Below, piece after piece: positions 45,669 to 54,250 of a DNA stretch of 64,000 nucleotides. How positions within the stretch are numbered: the stretch's first letter is position 1; every line of letters starts with the position of its first letter. Below the pieces are notes generated by a model. The model saw nothing but the letters and a program-made list of their open reading frames with translations. It was not told where the DNA came from and searched no databases. The DNA lies in assembly GCF_003950515.1 (NCBI RefSeq), contig NZ_NGJS01000007.1, forward strand, positions 1 to 64,000. Reading direction: 5' to 3'. The stretch is from Vagococcus vulneris. Its GTDB lineage: Bacteria > Bacillota > Bacilli > Lactobacillales > Vagococcaceae. Made by a program: the position numbers and the translations under genes.

Positions 45669-47119
45669 AAAAAATCCTCTCTTTCTGCAGTCAACAAACG
45701 ATGTTTGGCTAATTTACCGCTAGCCGTCCGCGGTAATACGCGACAATAATAGATCTTCTTTGGTCGTTTGTATTTCGCTAGTTTCCCCTCTAAAAAAGTA
45801 TTTATTTCATCTTGTGTAGCAGTTCCAACAATATATACAACCGGAACGTGTCCCCACATTTTATCTGGTTCACCGATAACGGCTACCGTTTTAATCGTCG
45901 GCATCATCTCTAACACATGCTCGACTTCTACCGGATAGATATTTTCACCACCTGAAATAATCAGTTCACTTAAACGACTAACTACATATAAATAACCATG
46001 ACGATCTAAATAACCCATATCTCCAGTCCTGAACCAGTTATCCAGCGTCCATTTTTCATGATGCCATTCAGCATCATTCAAATAACCGCTAATCACACTT
46101 GGACCTTTTAACCAAATTTCCCCGATAGTATCTGCAGAAACTGTTTGATACTCTCTATCCACAATTTTGATCTGCACACCTTCCAGAGGCCGACCGACTG
46201 CACCAATATGCTTTAAGGAATCTTTTGAATTCAGCGAAATGACTTGTGAACAAGTTTCTGTCATACCATAAGACTGAATTGCTTCAATTCCATAGTGTCT
46301 GCATTCCTGCAGCATTGCTGTCGATACAGGCCCGCCGCCTAATAAAAACAATCGAAACTTTTGATGATAACCGCTGTCTGGAAACTCTGCCAGTAATTTT
46401 TCAAGCATTAGTGGTACGACTGACATAATACTGCCATGTCCACGGACCAAATCGGCAGTCACCATTTCAGCATCAAAGTGTTCATATAATTTAATACTGC
46501 ATCCGTATAACAGGTGGCGACATATTATTGACAACCCACTCACATGAAATAATGGAACTGCGCAAAGCCAACAGTCCGCAGATGACAAACCAAGATTAAT
46601 CGCAGCGGCTTCGGCACTCGCTCTATGATTTTTAAAGCGTTGAATGACACCTTTCGGCTTGCCCGTAGTCCCTGATGTATACATAATCGTTGCAACAGCT
46701 TCATCTGACATGTCAGAAAACTGCAAATAGCCTTTTTCTAAATAATCAGTCGGCTGTTCAAGAGGTATCATCTTGATATTCTGAACTTTTTGCAATGCCG
46801 TTCTGCATTTTTCAGATGCAAGCACAAAAGAGACTTGAGCATCAGTCAATTGATACTCAAGTTCTCGAGGTTGTAAATGTATATTTAAACAAACAATTTC
46901 CTTCCCCAGCGACCATAATGCCAGCATAGTAAAATATAATTCTTGGGAATTTTGACTCATAACGGCAATGCGGACAGCTGTCGTTGGGATGCATCCACTG
47001 AAGTATCTCATTCGCTCCTGAACTTCTTGGCCGATTTCAGCAAACGTCCACATGCGATTGCCGTAATACAAACCCGGTGCATCCGGACGTTCTTGTAATT
47101 GTTGTATTAACCAATTCAT
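45659..47119 (-). CDS. menE: o-Succinylbenzoate-CoA ligase MenE
   Basis: MenE activates o-succinylbenzoate with ATP and CoA. The 486-residue acyl-adenylating enzyme shows the P-loop-like ATIMYTSGTTGKPKGV, the QSYGMTETCSQV motif, WFRTGDMGYLDRHGYLYVVSR, and the C-terminal lysine in PRTASGKLAKHR. Within this gene set, MenE rather than a fatty acyl ligase is the clear assignment. It overlaps menF by ten bases and follows menB by 22. Confidence 0.94.
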   Translation of the reverse strand: MNWLIQQLQERPDAPGLYYGNRMWTFAEIGQEVQERMRYFSGCIPTTAVRIAVMSQNSQELYFTMLALWSLGKEIVCLNIHLQPRELEYQLTDAQVSFVLASEKCRTALQKVQNIKMIPLEQPTDYLEKGYLQFSDMSDEAVATIMYTSGTTGKPKGVIQRFKNHRASAEAAAINLGLSSADCWLCAVPLFHVSGLSIICRHLLYGCSIKLYEHFDAEMVTADLVRGHGSIMSVVPLMLEKLLAEFPDSGYHQKFRLFLLGGGPVSTAMLQECRHYGIEAIQSYGMTETCSQVISLNSKDSLKHIGAVGRPLEGVQIKIVDREYQTVSADTIGEIWLKGPSVISGYLNDAEWHHEKWTLDNWFRTGDMGYLDRHGYLYVVSRLSELIISGGENIYPVEVEHVLEMMPTIKTVAVIGEPDKMWGHVPVVYIVGTATQDEINTFLEGKLAKYKRPKKIYYCRVLPRTASGKLAKHRLLTAEREDFLWR

Positions 47120-47141
47120 TACTTGCTACCCTCCAGCCTTA

Positions 47142-47957
47142 TTAAGGAAACTTAGGAAATTGATCAAAGTTCGGATCACGTTTTTCCTTAAACGAATCGC
47201 GTCCCTCTTGAGCCTCAGCCATAGTATAATATAGCAGCGTTGCATCACCAGCTAATTGCTGTACACCAGCTAGTCCATCAGTATCAGCATTCATCGACGC
47301 TTTTATCATTCTTAATGCCAAAGGACTGTGTTTTAACATATCATATGCCCAGCTCATAGTTTCATCTTCAACTTGTTCAAGCGGTACGACTGTATTAATC
47401 CACCCCATATCAAGTGCTTCTTGAGCGCTGTACTGACGACACATAAACCAGACTTCTTTAGCTTTTTTATGACCAATAACTCGTGCTAAATACCCTGAAC
47501 CGTAACCACCGTCAAAGCTGCCGACTTTCGGTCCTGTTTGTCCAAAAACAGCATTGTCAGCTGCAATTGTCAAATCACAAAGAAGTTGTAAGACATTACC
47601 GCCACCGATAGAATAGCCTTTAACCATAGCAATGACGGGTTTAGGAATAACGCGTATTAATCGTTGCAGATCCAGCACATTCAGACGTGGAATATTGTCT
47701 GTTCCCACATAGCCGCCATCACCACGGACTTTCTGGTCACCACCCGAACAAAATGCCTTATCTCCAGCTCCCGTTAAGATGATAACACCGATATCTTCGC
47801 AATCACGACAAATATTAAATGCGTCAATCATTTCAAAGACGGTGTTCGGTGTGAACGCATTATGTACATGCGGACGATTAATTGTGATTTTTGCTACCTT
47901 ACCTTCTTGTTCAAATAAAATTTCTTCATAATTCTTAACTACTTTCCACTCTCTCAC
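47142..47957 (-). CDS. menB: 1,4-Dihydroxy-2-naphthoyl-CoA synthase MenB
   Basis: MenB closes the second naphthoquinone ring. The crotonase-family protein has [14 protein letters not shown], the bicarbonate/oxyanion segment [35 protein letters not shown] and [16 protein letters not shown]. The open frame extends upstream, but GGAGGG lies eight bases before a GTG at 47955-47957, giving MREWKVVKN and 271 residues, the usual MenB start and length. It is the first gene of the men cluster. Confidence 0.96.
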   Translation of the reverse strand: MREWKVVKNYEEILFEQEGKVAKITINRPHVHNAFTPNTVFEMIDAFNICRDCEDIGVIILTGAGDKAFCSGGDQKVRGDGGYVGTDNIPRLNVLDLQRLIRVIPKPVIAMVKGYSIGGGNVLQLLCDLTIAADNAVFGQTGPKVGSFDGGYGSGYLARVIGHKKAKEVWFMCRQYSAQEALDMGWINTVVPLEQVEDETMSWAYDMLKHSPLALRMIKASMNADTDGLAGVQQLAGDATLLYYTMAEAQEGRDSFKEKRDPNFDQFPKFP

Positions 47958-47991
47958 CTTAAGAGCCCTCCTTATTGTTTCTAACTGTTTC

Positions 47992-47997
47992 ATTATA
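47992..47997 (-). promoter_or_regulatory. -10 box for the men operon
   Basis: A perfect TATAAT preceded by TGTG on the minus strand lies 35 bases before the menB GTG. No good -35 is seen at 16-18 bases, so the promoter may depend on the upstream TG or on an activator. Confidence 0.45.
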
Positions 47998-48025
47998 CAC
48001 AAAGAGCGTAAAATTAGGGTAAATA

Positions 48026-48055
48026 TTGTTTGTTATTCAGTGAATAAGATATAAT
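48026..48055 (+). promoter_or_regulatory. Promoter of the hotdog thioesterase gene
   Basis: TTGTTT (48026-48031), an 18-base spacer and TATAAT (48050-48055) lie 34 bases before the thioesterase ATG. It is divergent from the men promoter, so the two transcripts share a roughly 130-base control region. Confidence 0.55.
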
Positions 48056-48089
48056 AAGTATGATACTTAACTAAATTGGAGGCTTTTTT

Positions 48090-48461
48090 ATGAATCTCAT
48101 CGACTTATTAAATATTTCTGTTCAATCACAAACACCGGAGCAAGTCATAATGACTATGCCTGTTACCGGCAAGCATCTTCAACCATACGGTGTTTTACAT
48201 GGCGGTCTTAATGGCGTATTGATTGAAACAGCCTGCAGTCAGGGTGCTCTCTTAAATTTACATGATTCTGCCAAACATGCTGTCGGCATCGACTTACAAG
48301 TTAATCATTTAGCTCCAGTCAGCTCTGGTACCATCACAGTTATAGCTAAACCTAACCGAGTTGGACGGCTTATTCAAGTCTGGGAAGCAACAATTTATGA
48401 TGAGCAGAACACAATTACCAGTGTTGGTCGTTGTACCCTGACAGCCATCACAAACAAATAA
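48090..48461 (+). CDS. menI: PaaI-type hotdog thioesterase, probable DHNA-CoA thioesterase
   Basis: This 123-residue hotdog-fold protein shows QPYGVLHGGLNGVLIETACSQGA, with the conserved GG and catalytic acid, and VGIDLQVNHLAPV. PaaI-like thioesterases of this size hydrolyse DHNA-CoA to DHNA in menaquinone or phylloquinone synthesis. Divergent placement next to menB supports that role, although another aromatic acyl-CoA is possible. Together with the men genes it would complete the route to DHNA; menA and the final methylation are not here. Confidence 0.75.
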   Translation: MNLIDLLNISVQSQTPEQVIMTMPVTGKHLQPYGVLHGGLNGVLIETACSQGALLNLHDSAKHAVGIDLQVNHLAPVSSGTITVIAKPNRVGRLIQVWEATIYDEQNTITSVGRCTLTAITNK

Positions 48462-48497
48462 AAACAGCACCGTCTCAAAAAAAGACGGTGCTGTTTT
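48461..48497. terminator. Bidirectional terminator
   Basis: A 15-bp GC-rich perfect stem (48461-48475 with 48483-48497) stands between the convergent thioesterase and rhodanese genes. Confidence 0.9.
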
Positions 48498-48529
48498 GAA
48501 TTGTCTGTTTAAATAATATGTATTTTAAA

Positions 48530-48838
48530 TTAATTTTCATCTGATTTATCGATAAATCCTTGCCAAGCGTTCATTCCACCTAAAACATTTACCACTTGGT
48601 ATCCCTTACTATTTAAAAATTCAGCCGCATGTGCTGAACGTCCACCACCCTGACATATAAGATAATACGTTTCATCATGAGATACTTTTTCTAGTTGATT
48701 TGCTAAAATACTTAATGGAATATTTTCAGCCATTTTTATGTGGCCTTTTTTAAATTCATGAACCTCGCGAACATCAATAATCCTTAATTTTTCATTATCA
48801 AGTTTTTGTCTAAAATTTTCGCTTTTTATATTATTCAT
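48530..48838 (-). CDS. Single-domain rhodanese-like protein
   Basis: This 102-residue protein has RIIDVREVHEFKKGHI, the active-site loop YLICQGGGRSAHAAEFL with the catalytic cysteine, and GGMNAW. Such proteins transfer sulfane sulfur or act in thiol and cyanide chemistry. The loop CQGGGRS is of the GlpE/PspE size class. It is probably monocistronic, and the substrate is unknown. Confidence 0.9.
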   Translation of the reverse strand: MNNIKSENFRQKLDNEKLRIIDVREVHEFKKGHIKMAENIPLSILANQLEKVSHDETYYLICQGGGRSAHAAEFLNSKGYQVVNVLGGMNAWQGFIDKSDEN

Positions 48839-49016
48839 TAATACCTATAACTCCTTGCAGTTTATTATTTAATTAAGCGTTTAACTTCCAATAAAGTGCT
48901 AAACCATCAATATAGTTATAATACAATTGTGTACTTTATTAAAGCAATTTGTTTTAATAAACTGATTCAATATAAAAAGACTCAGTATAGATATTATTTT
49001 TACTAAATAGCCTATA

Positions 49017-50093
49017 TTAAGCTTCTTGATGAGCAAATACTATTTTCTCATCATATAACTTAAAAACCTTTTCAAATATAAATCGTGAAACAATGGCTAT
49101 TGCTGTTGGAATAATAATCCAAGATACTAAAGCCATAAATATATTAATACTCATAGGCCCCATGTCTAATGACGTTAACGGACCAACCAAACCGACTAAA
49201 CCAAAACCAGCTGAGTTAGGTGTACCTGATATTTGAAATAAAGCAACTGAAACAGATGACACTAAAGCAGTTACTAGACTTGGCAGCAAAATAATCGGAT
49301 ATTTGAATAAGTTAGGCATCATCATTTTCATAGCTCCTAATGCAATAGCTAACGTCACCCCGGACTTGTTAGTTTTCCATGAATGAACAACTAATACAAT
49401 AGTTGTTGCAGCTACGCCCATTGCGGCAGCTCCCGCCGAAACCCCATTTAACTGAATAGCTAAACCAATAGCTACTGTTGAAATCGGTGAAATAATCAAC
49501 ACTGAGAAAAACATTGCAATCAGCGCACTCATTAAGAAAGGTTGTAACGTAGTAAATGAATTAATCAAATCACCGATAGTCGTTGTTATTTTTGAAACAA
49601 ACGGCAAAATGAGCAAACCAACTAAGCCGCTTCCACCACCGATAATAATCGGTGCTAGGACTATCTTTAGCGAACCTAAACGCGATCCGAACAAATACGT
49701 TAAACCAATTGCAAGACTAGCTGTAATCATCGTATTAATCAGGTCTCCTGTTCCAGCTGAAATAAACATTCCTGGTTTTTCTGTTATCGGATTAATAATG
49801 GCTGGATTAAACTTAGTTACACCAGACCCTACGTAAGCCGCACCTGAAACAATAGCCATATCCAACGGTGCAAATTTAAATTGATGAGCAATTAAAGCAC
49901 CGATAATCAAAGGTGTCGCAATTTGAAAAATGGTCACACTTTGCCCAATCAGCAAAGCTAGCGAATTGTTTCCAAATATTTTTAATATAGAAGACAATAC
50001 CGCGTTGGGTAAAATCCCTACGATAATTCCTGTTGCTGTTCCTGCCAATACACGATTCAAAAAATCTTTACCTGACACTCGTTCATACGTCAT
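49017..50093 (-). CDS. Orphan PTS EIIC-like membrane transporter (PTS_EIIC_2 family)
   Basis: This 358-residue membrane protein has about ten helices and Gly-rich segments (GIIVGILPNAVLSSIL, GAAYVGSGVTKFNPAI, IIGGGSGLVGLLILP, HSWKTNKSG). They match stand-alone EIIC-like proteins that lack fused EIIA or EIIB domains. The open frame is longer, but AGGGGG before the ATG at 50091-50093 gives MTYERVSGKDF. The substrate is unknown, and no EIIA or EIIB is nearby (an EIIA of another family is at 61091). Confidence 0.75.
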   Translation of the reverse strand: MTYERVSGKDFLNRVLAGTATGIIVGILPNAVLSSILKIFGNNSLALLIGQSVTIFQIATPLIIGALIAHQFKFAPLDMAIVSGAAYVGSGVTKFNPAIINPITEKPGMFISAGTGDLINTMITASLAIGLTYLFGSRLGSLKIVLAPIIIGGGSGLVGLLILPFVSKITTTIGDLINSFTTLQPFLMSALIAMFFSVLIISPISTVAIGLAIQLNGVSAGAAAMGVAATTIVLVVHSWKTNKSGVTLAIALGAMKMMMPNLFKYPIILLPSLVTALVSSVSVALFQISGTPNSAGFGLVGLVGPLTSLDMGPMSINIFMALVSWIIIPTAIAIVSRFIFEKVFKLYDEKIVFAHQEA

Positions 50094-50235
50094 ACCTTTT
50101 CCCCCTAAAAGTTCATTCAGGTCAAATTCCTTACAACCTGCCAAACACTCTTCTCATTCATTTTCAATTCCAAAAAACAAATCAAATTCTAATGATAATT
50201 TAATGTACCGTATATTTTGTAAAATAGCAATAAAA

Positions 50236-50264
50236 AAAAGAACCCGACTGTCTTGGGTTCTTTT
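50236..50264 (-). terminator. Terminator after fetAB
   Basis: A 10-bp stem (AAAAGAACCC at 50236-50245, complement at 50255-50264) followed by T on the minus strand lies 12 bases beyond the fetB stop. Confidence 0.8.
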
Positions 50265-50276
50265 GTCTCACATCAA

Positions 50277-51038
50277 TTAATTATTAAACTGTTGATGATC
50301 ATTAAAATATTCTTTATACGCTCCATAGCCAGCGATAATTGCCCCCATGCTTGTGGTTGCTAAAATCATAAACGACACCATAATTTGATATTTGATTGCA
50401 TGAACTGGATCGACACCTGCAAAAATCAATCCTGACATCATTCCTGGCAGACTTACCAGTCCAACAGTTTTAGTTGAATCGACAGTCGGCTGTACAGAAA
50501 TTTTGATACTTGACTTTAATATACTCCGACTGGCTAATTTAATATCTGCACCTAACGCTAACTTCTCAAGAACCTGTTGGCGTTGATCATGAAATTGCTG
50601 ATATAAATTTCGATAGCATAGACCAATAGCAATCATCGCATTATTCGCCACCATACCGGTTATCGGAATGACTTGAGATGGAACAAATTTTAGTGCACCT
50701 GATAGAAGTAGCACGCTGATGGTCACATATGTGCTAATAATAATTGCAACAAGAGTTTTCCAATAATGTTTATGCTGATTGGGATTACGTTTATAAGCAT
50801 TCCAAGAGGCATTGAATACAATGAATAAACTCATCAACAGCGTTAAAACAATATTATCCACTTGAAAAATATATTTCAATACGTAGCCGATAATGGTTAG
50901 TTGAATAACTGCACGAACGACACCATAAATAATATCTTTTGACAGTCCCAATTTTTCTTTCATACTAATAGCCATCGCAATCAATACTAAAGCGAATGAG
51001 ATAACTAGTGATACGTCATTAATGGCTAACTGATTCAT
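50277..51038 (-). CDS. fetB: Iron-export-type ABC permease FetB
   Basis: This 253-residue membrane protein of the UPF0014/FetB family has about six or seven helices, with LSKDIIYGVVRAVIQLTIIGYVL, GMVANNAMIAIGLCYRNL and LVSLPGMMSGLIFAGVDP. E. coli FetAB exports iron and raises resistance to hydrogen peroxide. GGAGAG precedes the ATG at 51036-51038, five codons inside the longer open frame. It overlaps fetA by 20 bases. Confidence 0.88.
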   Translation of the reverse strand: MNQLAINDVSLVISFALVLIAMAISMKEKLGLSKDIIYGVVRAVIQLTIIGYVLKYIFQVDNIVLTLLMSLFIVFNASWNAYKRNPNQHKHYWKTLVAIIISTYVTISVLLLSGALKFVPSQVIPITGMVANNAMIAIGLCYRNLYQQFHDQRQQVLEKLALGADIKLASRSILKSSIKISVQPTVDSTKTVGLVSLPGMMSGLIFAGVDPVHAIKYQIMVSFMILATTSMGAIIAGYGAYKEYFNDHQQFNN

Positions 51039-51672
51039 GGACAACCTCTCCATTTCTAATTGTTAAAATATTTTGAGTTGAAGCTATTTCACTATCATCA
51101 TGTGTCACGCGAATCATTGTCGTCGCATGATGATGAATATCATCAATCAAATTCAAGACAATTTTTTTACTGTCATCATCTAAACCTGCCGTTACCTCAT
51201 CCAACAACAGCAACTTAGGCGGAAACAATAAATTTCTGACAAGAGCTACCCGCTGTTTTTCTCCGCCAGACAAGTCCACAATTTTTTTAGTTAAATAATC
51301 CTCGGTCAAATCAACACGCTGCAACTGCTCAGCAGCTAATTTTTCATCGTAAGCAACTTGTCTTACTTCAAAAGGGAATATCATATTGTCAGCGACAGTT
51401 TCTCCAAATAGTGTCGGTTGTTGAAAACAATATGAAACTTCCTGACGATACAGCGGCAGCGAATACTCCGACTGGCTTTTTTTTTGGAATAAGATGGACC
51501 CCGATGTTGGTGTTATCAATGATGCGATTAATTTTAAAAGTGTACTCTTACCACCACCCGACGGACCGACAATTGTCAGATACTCGCCTTCATTTACCTG
51601 AAAAGATACGTCTTTTACTATCTTTTGGTTCTCTGTCTCATATGTCACACGATTTAATTCTAATAATGCCAT
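51019..51672 (-). CDS. fetA: Iron-export-type ABC ATPase FetA
   Basis: This 217-residue ABC ATPase has Walker A GPSGGGKST, the Q-loop CFQQPTLFG, signature LSGGEKQR, Walker B LLLLDEVTAGLD and the H-loop RVTHDD. The tight overlap with the FetB permease defines a two-gene exporter. Metal specificity is inferred from the family. Confidence 0.88.
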   Translation of the reverse strand: MALLELNRVTYETENQKIVKDVSFQVNEGEYLTIVGPSGGGKSTLLKLIASLITPTSGSILFQKKSQSEYSLPLYRQEVSYCFQQPTLFGETVADNMIFPFEVRQVAYDEKLAAEQLQRVDLTEDYLTKKIVDLSGGEKQRVALVRNLLFPPKLLLLDEVTAGLDDDSKKIVLNLIDDIHHHATTMIRVTHDDSEIASTQNILTIRNGEVVHESVSH

Positions 51673-51792
51673 GAAGCTTCACCCCTCAGTTATGTCTATC
51701 ATTCTTAAATTACTATCAATTATAGCACACGTAGAGCAGTTGTTATAAAGCAAAGACAATCGAAAGGGCAATCCTTTCGATTGTTTCAAATT

Positions 51793-52397
51793 TTATTTGA
51801 ATGTTGTAATTTTCTTACTATCTAAACGAACGGATTCATATCCTGACTCAGTCGCTTTACCAACAGAAAGAATCATCACCGGCACATAACGTTCTTTGTT
51901 TAAACCAAAAGCCTCAGCTCATTGATCTTTTTCAAAACCACCTATCGGATTTGTTTCATACCCATGTGCTCGAGCAATCAGCATAAACTGCATTGCTGCT
52001 AAACTAGCATCAATCTTAACAACGTCATTCATTTGAGTTTTCGAGAAAGCTTCATAGTGCGGAACAATAGCTTGAACTTGTTGATCACGGACTTCTTTCG
52101 GCATTTTACCAGCAGTATGGGCCTGATCATAGATCTCTTCTGTTAAATCATGACATCTTAAATCGCCAAAGATTAGGACCATTGCTGAGGACTCTTCATT
52201 CTGTTTTGTATTAAAACGAATTAAAGGATGTAATTTTTCTTTTGCTGCTTCACTTTCAACTACCACAAACCGCCATGGTTGAAGATTTACTGAAGATGGT
52301 GCTGTTGTAGCTTCACTGATCATTTCCAACATTTCTTCATGACTGATTTTCTCCCAAATACTATTTCTGAAAAGTCATTTGTTTTAAATTGTGTCAT
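51793..52397 (-). pseudogene. Nitroreductase-family protein, disrupted
   Basis: An ATG at 52395-52397 opens MTQFKTNDFSEIVFGRKSV. The frame then shifts, and the rest resumes as SHEEMLEMISEATTAPSSVNLQPWRFVVV in another frame, consistent with a short out-of-frame deletion at a repeated AAATCAGT. The body continues to GGFEKDQ, where TGA (51919-51921) interrupts. Beyond it the same frame reads AEAFGLNKERYVPVMILSVGKATESG to the natural stop at 51793-51795. So the flavoprotein gene carries two separate lesions. It lies next to a MarR regulator that probably once controlled it. Confidence 0.88.
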
Positions 52398-52413
52398 TTC
52401 TATAAACTCCTTT

Positions 52414-52848
52414 TTATTTTTCTTCAATAGCTTTCAATGCAGACGTTAAAGACTCTAACAAACCTGATAAATTCGTTAAGTCTGTCTCATCAACATACGT
52501 ACCTAATAATGCTTCGAATTGTTGATGCTTATGTTCACATGCAATTAATTTATTCTTTGCTGTATTAGTCAGTTCCACAAAAACCTCGCGATTATTTTTA
52601 GGGTTTCTTTGTCGCAAAACATGCCCTTCATTTTCTAGTACTTTTAAGTGCCTAGTGATAGCACCTTGGTCAATCTGCATTTCTTCTTTCAGTGTTGAAT
52701 GCAGGCATGGACCTTTTTCTTGAAGAATTAGTAATAATTTATATCGGCTTAAACTAATTCCTACACGTTCTTCAAATATTTTAGCAATCTGCTGTTCCAA
52801 TATTTTTACTTGATAAAAAACCTGATTTACCTGTCTCCCAGTCATCAT
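52414..52848 (-). CDS. MarR-family transcriptional regulator
   Basis: This 144-residue winged-helix regulator has LSRYKLLLILQEKGPCLHSTLKEEMQIDQGAITRHLKVLENEGHVLRQ in its DNA-binding core and the wing NPKNNREVFVELT. Its own promoter carries a tandem palindrome (52868-52894), suggesting autoregulation. The adjacent nitroreductase is now a pseudogene, so the remaining targets may be itself and genes elsewhere. ATGATG gives two possible starts one codon apart. Confidence 0.9.
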   Translation of the reverse strand: MMTGRQVNQVFYQVKILEQQIAKIFEERVGISLSRYKLLLILQEKGPCLHSTLKEEMQIDQGAITRHLKVLENEGHVLRQRNPKNNREVFVELTNTAKNKLIACEHKHQQFEALLGTYVDETDLTNLSGLLESLTSALKAIEEK

Positions 52849-52867
52849 TGTCCCCTTCCTTAAACAG

Positions 52868-52894
52868 TTGATTCGTCAATTGTTGATTCGTCAA
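52868..52894. promoter_or_regulatory. Tandem operator for the MarR regulator
   Basis: TTGATTCGTCAA occurs twice (52868-52879 and 52883-52894) with a 15-base period. Each copy is a palindrome (TTGA-TTCG-TCAA). They lie immediately downstream of the -10 box, so a bound repressor would block initiation. Confidence 0.7.
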
Positions 52895-52922
52895 CTATAA
52901 ACGATAAAAAAAAGAAATGCAA
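52894..52922 (-). promoter_or_regulatory. Promoter of the MarR gene
   Basis: On the minus strand TTGCAT (52917-52922), a 17-base spacer and TATAGT (52894-52899) direct transcription into the tandem operator and the MarR gene. Confidence 0.65.
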
Positions 52923-52984
52923 TTATTTAAATCGGAAAAGTTTACACAGCGGTAAAATAAATTTTACTGCTGCATAAGCTTGTA

Positions 52985-53377
52985 TTATGATAACTTGTCT
53001 TTTTTTTCTTTTTTGACATGCTGTTTAATGAATGAAATAACGACCAGTGTGACTAGTAAAAAAGCCGCCCATAGAATTTGTTTTACTGACAGTAAAATAA
53101 TTACAATTAAAACAACTAGTTGATAGACATTAAATTGTTTTTGACGGAGACTCTGCCACGTCTTTTTGACTGGAGTAGTTCCAGTAATAATAATGACTAA
53201 GATAAAACATGCCTTTGAAAATCCACTATATATATCATTCGCTGAAAATAGATATCCCGCTATCAATAAACATAAGGAGCTGATTAACACGGCCCAATCA
53301 TTTGGTAAGCCCACTGAATTTATTGTTTCTTCCGGTAATTGTTCTTTTTTTTTGGTATATATTTTTTTTAGTACCAT
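52985..53377 (-). CDS. Small membrane protein of unknown function
   Basis: This 130-residue protein has two hydrophobic hairpins (about residues 28-72 and 82-117) and Lys-rich ends. AGGAGG lies eight bases before the ATG. The arrangement of helix pairs around KKTWQSLRQKQFNVYQ faintly recalls the first membrane segments of P1B-type metal ATPases, but no ATPase domain follows, so I make no functional call. It is transcribed alone. Confidence 0.65.
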   Translation of the reverse strand: MVLKKIYTKKKEQLPEETINSVGLPNDWAVLISSLCLLIAGYLFSANDIYSGFSKACFILVIIITGTTPVKKTWQSLRQKQFNVYQLVVLIVIILLSVKQILWAAFLLVTLVVISFIKQHVKKEKKDKLS

Positions 53378-53502
53378 AATTTTGGCCTCCTACAGGTACA
53401 TAATCTAAGAAGAAATGATTCGAATACATGACTGGATAGTATCATATTACCTCTTAATAAAACAACCTTTTTAAGAAATTTTCAACTATTTTAGTTACTA
53501 TC

Positions 53503-53530
53503 AAAAAAAGAATGAGACACATTTGCCTCA
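53503..53530 (-). terminator. Terminator after the efflux operon
   Basis: A 7-bp stem (53513-53519 with 53524-53530), complete with a G-U pair only on the minus strand, is followed by seven T. It lies just beyond the DUF4811 gene. Confidence 0.65.
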
Positions 53531-53539
53531 CCCTGACTT

Positions 53540-54250
53540 TTATTTTTTTTGAATTTTTTCGACTGTCTCTTGAAATACTTTTGCTTGATAGTCAGCCCCA
53601 GCCTTTTCAGCTAATTGGTGTTGTGCCGCTTTATCTAACTTCGGATTTTTCATCATTGCTTCTTTTAATTGATTGGCTGCGAATGCTTTTGCATCGGATT
53701 CGATTTGGATTTTCTGATCCTGCATCGTTTTTTGTAGTTCTTTCGCCTGATCAGTTGTTAAAACATACCAATCCGATGGTACTTGAAATTCATTTTCTTC
53801 TTTAACAAATTCTTTTTTGCTGCCATTAATATGGAAGAAACGTTCAAAACCGCGATTTTTATAAACCCAATATGTTTTCTTTTCAATTAATTTTGGTGAT
53901 TTACTATTTTTAATTACTTCATTAGTCACATAGTCTGTTCCTGTTGCTTTCGGTTTTTTTTGAGAATCTTTTGTTTTATATAGAAAAACTGTCTCTTCAC
54001 CATTTCCCAATGGCTGATACAATAATAGTTTAGGTCCATTCGTGTCACCGCTCGACACAAGCGAAATTTCTTTCGTTTCCGTTACTTGTTTCATTCCGTA
54101 ATGATTTGATACGTTCAAAACAATCAAAATGAGTGAAACAACAAACAACGCACCAAAAACAAAGGATACAACGGTTTGCCATATTTTCTTAGCAAACACA
54201 TTAGTCAGCATAAATAATACCACACTGATAATTAAAATAAAGATAATCAT
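53540..54250 (-). CDS. DUF4811-type membrane-anchored protein, efflux-pump partner
   Basis: This 236-residue protein has two N-terminal membrane helices (about residues 2-17 and 27-46). An extracytoplasmic domain follows, with TYWVYKNRGFERFF and DWYVLTTDQAKELQ, and then a helical Lys/Gln-rich C-terminus. It matches proteins with DUF4811 that accompany DHA2 drug exporters in lactobacilli and enterococci. Its start shares one base with the end of the exporter gene, so they are co-expressed. The molecular role is unknown. Confidence 0.8.
   Translation of the reverse strand: MIIFILIISVVLFMLTNVFAKKIWQTVVSFVFGALFVVSLILIVLNVSNHYGMKQVTETKEISLVSSGDTNGPKLLLYQPLGNGEETVFLYKTKDSQKKPKATGTDYVTNEVIKNSKSPKLIEKKTYWVYKNRGFERFFHINGSKKEFVKEENEFQVPSDWYVLTTDQAKELQKTMQDQKIQIESDAKAFAANQLKEAMMKNPKLDKAAQHQLAEKAGADYQAKVFQETVEKIQKK

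Noticed and set aside
48870-49016. Possible regulatory leader between the rhodanese and EIIC genes
   Set aside because: It is AT-rich, with no stable hairpin or motif that I could support.
52985-53377. Truncated P1B-type metal ATPase
   Set aside because: Only a vague similarity of helix arrangement is present. There is no CPC, DKTGT or HP motif and the gene ends cleanly, so it was left as an unknown membrane protein.
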